A DNA stretch of 19,164 nt from a bacterium (lineage in GTDB: Bacteria > Sumerlaeota > Sumerlaeia > MVZB01), in NCBI GenBank assembly GCA_023480605.1, contig JAMCWS010000370.1, forward strand, positions 1-19,164. Direction: 5' to 3'. The translations under genes were made by a program, and so were the position numbers. The notes under the pieces were generated by a model. The model was given only the letters and a program-made list of their open reading frames with translations. It was not told where the DNA came from and made no database searches. Positions 13,773-19,164 of this stretch are shown here, in pieces (the first letter of the stretch is position 1; each line of letters begins with the position of its first letter).

Positions 13773-14732
13773 TCAGGCCGGGCGCGGCCGGGAGCGGCAC
13801 AAATCCGACAGGTATTGGCCCGACCGGGCGGCCTGCCGCTCCATTTCGGGCTCCTCCAATTCGATATCGAACAGACCGCCGTAACCAATGCGATCCAGTC
13901 GCGCGAAGAGACGCGCGTAATCCACGACGCCATCGGGAACCGAACGATGGTCGCGCCAGTCGGCCTTCCTGACGTTGTGGACGTGGAAATGATAAAGTCT
14001 TCCCCCCAGGGCGTCGACGAGGGCGCACAGCAGGTCGTTCATGCGGACGACCCGCTCATCGCCATCGGCGACCGCCGCGACTTCGCTGAAATAGGCGCAG
14101 TGACCGACGTCGATCGTGGCGCCCACCGTTTCACCGCCGACGGCTTCGATCAGGGCCAGGTAGTCCTCGCGCGCGCCGCCTTCGTTCTCGAGGCCGATGC
14201 GGATTCCAGCGCCGCCGGCGGCCTCGGTCAGGGGTAGCAGGAATTTCCGGCGCGTGTCGATGAACTGGCGCGGCGTTTGGTCGGTCCCCCGGCGCCCCGC
14301 GTGGACCGTCACGATCCGCGCCCCCACGCAACGGGCGCATTCGATCCAGGTTTGCCAGTCGGTATCCCAGGCCTGGTGGAGCGAAACGTGTTTGAACGGG
14401 GCCAGGGCGGCTTTCAGTTTGCGCCGGTGTGCTTCGGTCGAGCCGTGGAAATCCAGCGTCGGGAAGGCGCCCAGCGAATGCCTGGCATTGGGCCCGCCGG
14501 GCAGCGTCATGATCGACTGAAATCCCAGTTGCCGGGCTTTCTCGAGGCCTTCAGTCAGTGTATAACCGGCCAGCGATGGCAGGCCCAGGGCTATCCGTTC
14601 GTTGTATGGCATGGCGGCTCCTTCGGCGCCTGTGGGCGACTCGGCGGCGTGCGCCGCGCCGGATGTCAACCGTGTTCCGAGCAGTATGCCCGATGTGGCG
14701 AGGGCGTATGTGCCGAATGCTCTGCGGTTCAC
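13773..14732 (-). CDS. Tat-exported sugar phosphate isomerase/epimerase-like TIM barrel
   Basis: 319 residues. The N-terminus MNRRAFGTYALATSGILLGT has a twin-arginine motif (RRAF) and a hydrophobic core ending near AHA, so export by Tat is likely. The rest is an AP-endonuclease-2/xylose-isomerase-like barrel: H144 (VTVHAGR), E182 (LENEGG), D208 and H211 (IDVGHCAYF), H248-H252 (YHFHVHN) and E291 (FDIELEE) fit the metal site of this superfamily. Such proteins are often called sugar isomerases or epimerases, but the substrate cannot be told. The start is GTG at 14732 with AAGGG nine bases upstream; the internal ATG at residue 41 would lose the signal peptide. It lies downstream of enolase, but a terminator separates the two. 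Confidence 0.86.
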   Translation of the reverse strand: MNRRAFGTYALATSGILLGTRLTSGAAHAAESPTGAEGAAMPYNERIALGLPSLAGYTLTEGLEKARQLGFQSIMTLPGGPNARHSLGAFPTLDFHGSTEAHRRKLKAALAPFKHVSLHQAWDTDWQTWIECARCVGARIVTVHAGRRGTDQTPRQFIDTRRKFLLPLTEAAGGAGIRIGLENEGGAREDYLALIEAVGGETVGATIDVGHCAYFSEVAAVADGDERVVRMNDLLCALVDALGGRLYHFHVHNVRKADWRDHRSVPDGVVDYARLFARLDRIGYGGLFDIELEEPEMERQAARSGQYLSDLCRSRPRPA

Positions 14733-14803
14733 GGCGCCATCCCTTCGCGGGTTGGTACGTTACCGCGCCCTTGAAGGATCGTGCAATGCCTAAAACGCGG
14801 GGC

Positions 14804-14831
14804 AAAAAAATGGGGCGCTCATGGGCGCCCC
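14804..14831 (-). terminator. Intrinsic terminator of enolase
   Basis: On the minus strand a 7-bp perfect stem (GGGGCGC 14825-14831 with GCGCCCC 14812-14818, 6-nt loop) is followed by one A and seven U (14804-14810). It lies about 45 bp after the enolase stop codon, a textbook factor-independent terminator. Confidence 0.92.
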
Positions 14832-14875
14832 GTAAACCATGGCGTGTGATCCGATGGTCGGCTGCGCGGCCGGCC

Positions 14876-16174
<1,299 letters not shown>

Positions 16175-16372
16175 TGCGCTGCTCCTCTTCTTATCGATAG
16201 TCGAATTCAATGCTGAGCGGTTTTCAGGCCGGGGCAGAGGGGCAGGCCGGCGGCTCGATCCGTATGCCTTCCCGGCGGATGCAAGCCGTTTAGGTTTGCA
16301 AAACCGGCGGCAATTGGCAAGCAAAATGGTTGCCGGAGCAATTTGATGATAACGCGGATTGTTTATATTGCG

Positions 16373-16599
16373 CCCTTTATCGTTTGTGGGGGCGTTCCGG
16401 AATCATTCGCACCGGCCGCCGCCGGCCGGGAGTGGTGAAAATCATAAACATGTTGTCTAATACGGTGTCTTTCTGAAGGGTACATCCGGGTAGTGCAACA
16501 CTTGTGCGCATGCCTGGCTTCAATCACCGGCACGGAATTGCCGGGGGAATGAACCACCCTTGGGCGGCGGTATGCCCCGGCTCTCCAAGTTTTTTTTTT
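16373..16599 (+). ncRNA. Candidate structured RNA on the plus strand upstream of enolase
   Basis: A terminator on the plus strand with no plus-strand gene before it suggests an untranslated RNA. Other local hairpins lie upstream: CCGGC/GCCGG (16412-16425) and CCGGCA/TGCCGG (16527-16544). The 5' end is a guess from a weak promoter-like pair, TTTGAT at 16342 and TATATT at 16364 (16-bp spacer). The length of about 200 nt would suit several regulatory RNA classes, but I find no signature of 6S RNA, SRP RNA, tmRNA or RNase P. Confidence 0.3.
16559..16599 (+). terminator. Orphan intrinsic-terminator-like structure, plus strand
   Basis: CTTGG (16559-16563) pairs with CCAAG (16585-16589), with weaker internal GC pairing, followed immediately by ten T (16590-16599). 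All flanking genes are on the minus strand, for which this is the wrong orientation. Confidence 0.5.
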
Positions 16600-16651
16600 A
16601 ATGCCTTTTGCGTTTATGATTATCCTATTAAGCATATAATTATTTCGCTGT

Positions 16652-19164
16652 TTAGCCAGTGGCGTAAGTGTCGACCAGGCTGCGCGGACGCAGGCGCTTG
16701 CGCAGGGCGGCGGCCGTCATCGGGCGCTCGGGGCGCACGGCGATCGTCACCGACGCGCCGGGACGCAGGTGAATGAAGTTGTCGGAAAACGCCGCGTCGA
16801 CGCCCTCCAGTTCGAGCCAGCACCACAACGCCGGCCGGCGCGCCCTTAGCGTGACGGCGAAGGCGTCGCCTTTATTCCCCTCGGGCAGAGCCTTGACCGC
16901 CATGCTGATCCCCGGGCGGGTGTCCAGCTCGAGGTGCTTGGGCCGCGCGAACAGCGCCAGGTTGGTCGAGGGCGGCTGCCCCCCGGCCTCCAGATCAAGC
17001 CAGACGAGCAAGCCGCGCGGGCCGTGTTCGGCGAGCAACTTGGCGAGGCGCAGCGTTTCGACTTTGCGATCGGCCCGCGGCGCGGCGCGCACGGCTTTTT
17101 CGCCCGCCGCCAGTTCCACCCCCGCCAGGTCGGTCACCACCCAGCGCAGCCGCCCGGCGGTCGGGCGCGCCAGGTCGCTGGTGACGTGGACCTCGACCGT
17201 TCCCGTCTTCGCGTCTTCGACGGCGCTGGCCAGCAGCGGCGCGAAAAACCGGCGCGCCATGTAGTGCAGCGCCTTCCAGCGGCCGTGGTAGTCGATCGAA
17301 CTCCAGCTTGCCACCGGCCAGGTGTCGTTGATCTGCCAGTAGATCGTCCCCATGCCGCGCGGCATCGTGCGCCGCCAGTGCTCGACGGCGTATTTGATCG
17401 CCATCCCTTGCAGGATCTGGCTCGCCCAGAGCGTGTTTTCGAATCCCTCGGGCAGGCGGAACCAATCGAGCATGTACTGCATGATGGCCGTGTTGCCGAT
17501 GCCCGAGCGCTGGTGATGCTCCATCACCCACGAGGTGACGTTGCGGTCGGCGGGGGCGGTGTAGCCGCGCACCGTTTTCGGCTCGGGGAACGATTGGAAA
17601 CCGAACTCGCTGTTGAACCGGTGGCCGCAGGTGCGATACCACTCGAAGGGCTGGCGCCCGTGCCAGACCGACCAGAGGTGGGCGTCGCCGCAGGCGGGGT
17701 TGTTGAAATCGGCGCGGTCGCCCACCGGACTGTGGGGGCTGGCCGGCCAATAATCACGTTGGGGATCGAGCGCGCCGACCAGTTCGGGCAGCAGCTTGTC
17801 GAACAACTTGCCGTAATCCTCCCAACTCATCTGGCGGTCGGTCCACGCCGGTCCGACAAGCCCCTGCTCGAGTTCGTTGTTGCCGCACCAGAGGGCCAGG
17901 CAGGGGTGGTGGCGCAGGCGGCGGATGTTGTCGCGCGCCTCGGCCGCAACCGTGGTCATGAAAGCCTCGTCGAAAGTGGGGTAGGACGAGCAGGCGAACA
18001 TGAAGTCCTGCCAGACGCAGATGCCCAGTTCGTCGCAGGCCTCGTAGAAGGAATCGTCCTCGTAGATGCCGCCACCCCAGACGCGCAGCATGTTCATGTT
18101 GGCGGCGGCGGCGGCCTCGACCAGGCGGCGATAGCGGGCCGGCGTCATACGCGCCAGGATGCCGTCGGCCGGTATCCAGTTGGCGCCCTTGGCGAAAAAC
18201 GGCACGCCGTTGACGGCGAACTGAAACGACTCGCCCCACGGGTCGGGATGGCGGTCCAGGCGCAGCGTGCGCAGGCCGATACGGCGCGAAGCGGCGTCGA
18301 GCACGGCTCCGCCCTCGGCGCCGCCCGGGGGCGCGCTCACCAACTCGACCGTCACGTCATAGAGCGGCTGCGTGCCCAGGTTGTTCGGCCACCATAGTTC
18401 GGGCTTTTGGATGTCGAGCGCGATGGCGCTTTCACCCGCGGCAAGTGAGGCTTCCCCGGCGACTATCATCCGGCCCGCGCGCGCGACCTTGACGCGAGCC
18501 GCGAGCGCCGCGCCCTCCCTCGCCCCGGCGGCTTCGGCCGCCACACGGACGGTCACGCCGACCACTCCCGGGCGCGAGTGGTCCTGCTCGACGCGCACGT
18601 CGGCCAGGCGCGCCGTGGAAAACGCCACCAGTCGGATCGGGCGCCAGATGCCGCACGCGACGGCCTTGATCCCCCAGTCCCAGCCGTAATTACATTGCTC
18701 CTTGCGCACCCAGCCGTGGCAGGCAACCTTTTCCTTCGAACGGGCCTGGCCCCACCAGGGGATCGGGCGTTCGGCCTGGCGGCGGTCGATGTAGGGAATG
18801 GTGGAAACGAATTCAATCTCGATGCGGTTGCGGCCCGGGCGAAGCAGGCCTTTGACCGGCCATTCCCAGGCGCGGAACATGTTATCGGTCGTGGCGAGAA
18901 GTTTACCGTTAAGGCGCACGTATCCAAAGGTGTCGAGCCCTTCGCAGCGCAGCAGCACCTGTTCGTGGGCGAGCAGATCGGCCGGCACGTCGAACTCGCG
19001 GCGATAGATCCAGTCGCTCTCGCCAATCCACTGGAGGCCGTTTTCGTTATCGCGATAGAAAGGATCGGGGATGGCCCCGGCGCGCAGCAAATCCGCGTAG
19101 ATATCGCCCGGCACGAGGGCCGGATGCTCCTGCGCCACGCCCCGCCGCCCAACGGTCCACTCGT
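16652..19164 (-). CDS. GH2 beta-mannosidase, N-terminus beyond the window
   Basis: At least 836 residues are present; the gene continues past the right edge. The frame stays open upstream of a GTG at 19138, giving EWTVGRRGVAQEHPALVPGD, which fits the start of a beta-mannosidase sugar-binding domain, so that GTG is not the true start. The layout is typical: an N-terminal jelly roll (LVPGDIYADLLRAGAIPDPF), Ig-like domain, then a TIM barrel with the acid/base E in WCGNNELEQG (codon 17873-17875) and the nucleophile E in FNSEFGFQSFPEP (codon 17606-17608). The C-terminal beta-sandwich is complete to the stop. It would release mannose from beta-mannosides, in the cytoplasm or periplasm; the missing start hides any signal peptide. 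No terminator was found after the stop. Confidence 0.93.
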   Translation of the reverse strand, partial: EWTVGRRGVAQEHPALVPGDIYADLLRAGAIPDPFYRDNENGLQWIGESDWIYRREFDVPADLLAHEQVLLRCEGLDTFGYVRLNGKLLATTDNMFRAWEWPVKGLLRPGRNRIEIEFVSTIPYIDRRQAERPIPWWGQARSKEKVACHGWVRKEQCNYGWDWGIKAVACGIWRPIRLVAFSTARLADVRVEQDHSRPGVVGVTVRVAAEAAGAREGAALAARVKVARAGRMIVAGEASLAAGESAIALDIQKPELWWPNNLGTQPLYDVTVELVSAPPGGAEGGAVLDAASRRIGLRTLRLDRHPDPWGESFQFAVNGVPFFAKGANWIPADGILARMTPARYRRLVEAAAAANMNMLRVWGGGIYEDDSFYEACDELGICVWQDFMFACSSYPTFDEAFMTTVAAEARDNIRRLRHHPCLALWCGNNELEQGLVGPAWTDRQMSWEDYGKLFDKLLPELVGALDPQRDYWPASPHSPVGDRADFNNPACGDAHLWSVWHGRQPFEWYRTCGHRFNSEFGFQSFPEPKTVRGYTAPADRNVTSWVMEHHQRSGIGNTAIMQYMLDWFRLPEGFENTLWASQILQGMAIKYAVEHWRRTMPRGMGTIYWQINDTWPVASWSSIDYHGRWKALHYMARRFFAPLLASAVEDAKTGTVEVHVTSDLARPTAGRLRWVVTDLAGVELAAGEKAVRAAPRADRKVETLRLAKLLAEHGPRGLLVWLDLEAGGQPPSTNLALFARPKHLELDTRPGISMAVKALPEGNKGDAFAVTLRARRPALWCWLELEGVDAAFSDNFIHLRPGASVTIAVRPERPMTAAALRKRLRPRSLVDTYATG

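Larger units (their letters stand above)
16175..16651. other. Long gene-free gap upstream of enolase
   Basis: No protein gene is supported in these 477 bp: a minus-strand frame (16363-16635, 90 codons) has no family features and covers the terminator-like structure. The part next to enolase (16175-16330) contains the enolase ribosome binding site, but I could not fix a promoter. The rest contains the candidate RNA listed separately. Confidence 0.5.

Noticed and set aside
16934..18397. A 487-codon plus-strand open frame
   Set aside because: It is antisense to the beta-mannosidase, which carries both catalytic motifs. The composition is that of a GC-rich shadow.

Overview
The window is GC-rich, mostly coding, and carries twelve confident protein genes, eleven complete and one running off the right edge. 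It reads like the chromosome of an uncultivated, polysaccharide-degrading bacterium. The gene set (several glycoside hydrolases, an NPCBM domain, a Tat-exported sugar isomerase-like protein, a DUF3604-type PHP protein) and the unusually repeat-rich gaps resemble genomes of the PVC superphylum or Hydrogenedentes-like lineages. That placement is an inference from style; there is no rRNA or other taxonomic marker in the window.

Layout. (1) 207-3233 (-): a large secreted glycoside-hydrolase-like protein with a chitobiase-type domain and a C-terminal NPCBM domain. (2) 3574-6399 (-): a phage-shock-protein (Psp) locus, read from right to left as pspA, an unnamed two-helix membrane protein, pspB-like, an unnamed multi-helix membrane protein, and pspC. 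(3) 6717-8006 (+): a CxxCxxCC (YkgJ-like) protein divergent from pspA. (4) 8256-9380 (+): pspF, the sigma-54 activator that drives psp in well-studied bacteria. (5) 9676-10848 (+): a PHP/DUF3604 metallohydrolase. (6) 11041-13305 (+): a secreted clan GH-A (GH42-like) hydrolase. (7) 13340-14732 (-): a coiled-coil zinc-ribbon protein and, upstream of it, a Tat-exported xylose-isomerase-like TIM barrel. (8) 14876-16174 (-): enolase with a clear intrinsic terminator. (9) 16652 to the right edge (-): a GH2 beta-mannosidase lacking its N-terminus.

How the genes fit together. PspF is expected to activate sigma-54 transcription at pspA, and a -24/-12-like site lies about 75 bp upstream of the pspA start. 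PspA would protect the membrane and restrain PspF, while the membrane partners relay stress. The striking point is that all four membrane proteins end in the same short amphipathic helix (consensus around RMEERxxNLETI), the part familiar from PspB. This looks like an expanded Psp complex with two extra, undescribed membrane subunits. The flanking glycoside hydrolases point to a glycan-feeding lifestyle but do not form one clear operon.

The intergenic gaps hold several different repeat families: TTCGTG tracts, GATTAC hexamer arrays, a TGACAGGAT inverted repeat, a three-hairpin element and CACGGAG/CTTTGCG tracts. Two intrinsic-terminator-like structures (minus strand at 8071-8103, plus strand at 16559-16599) serve no visible gene and suggest two small RNAs.
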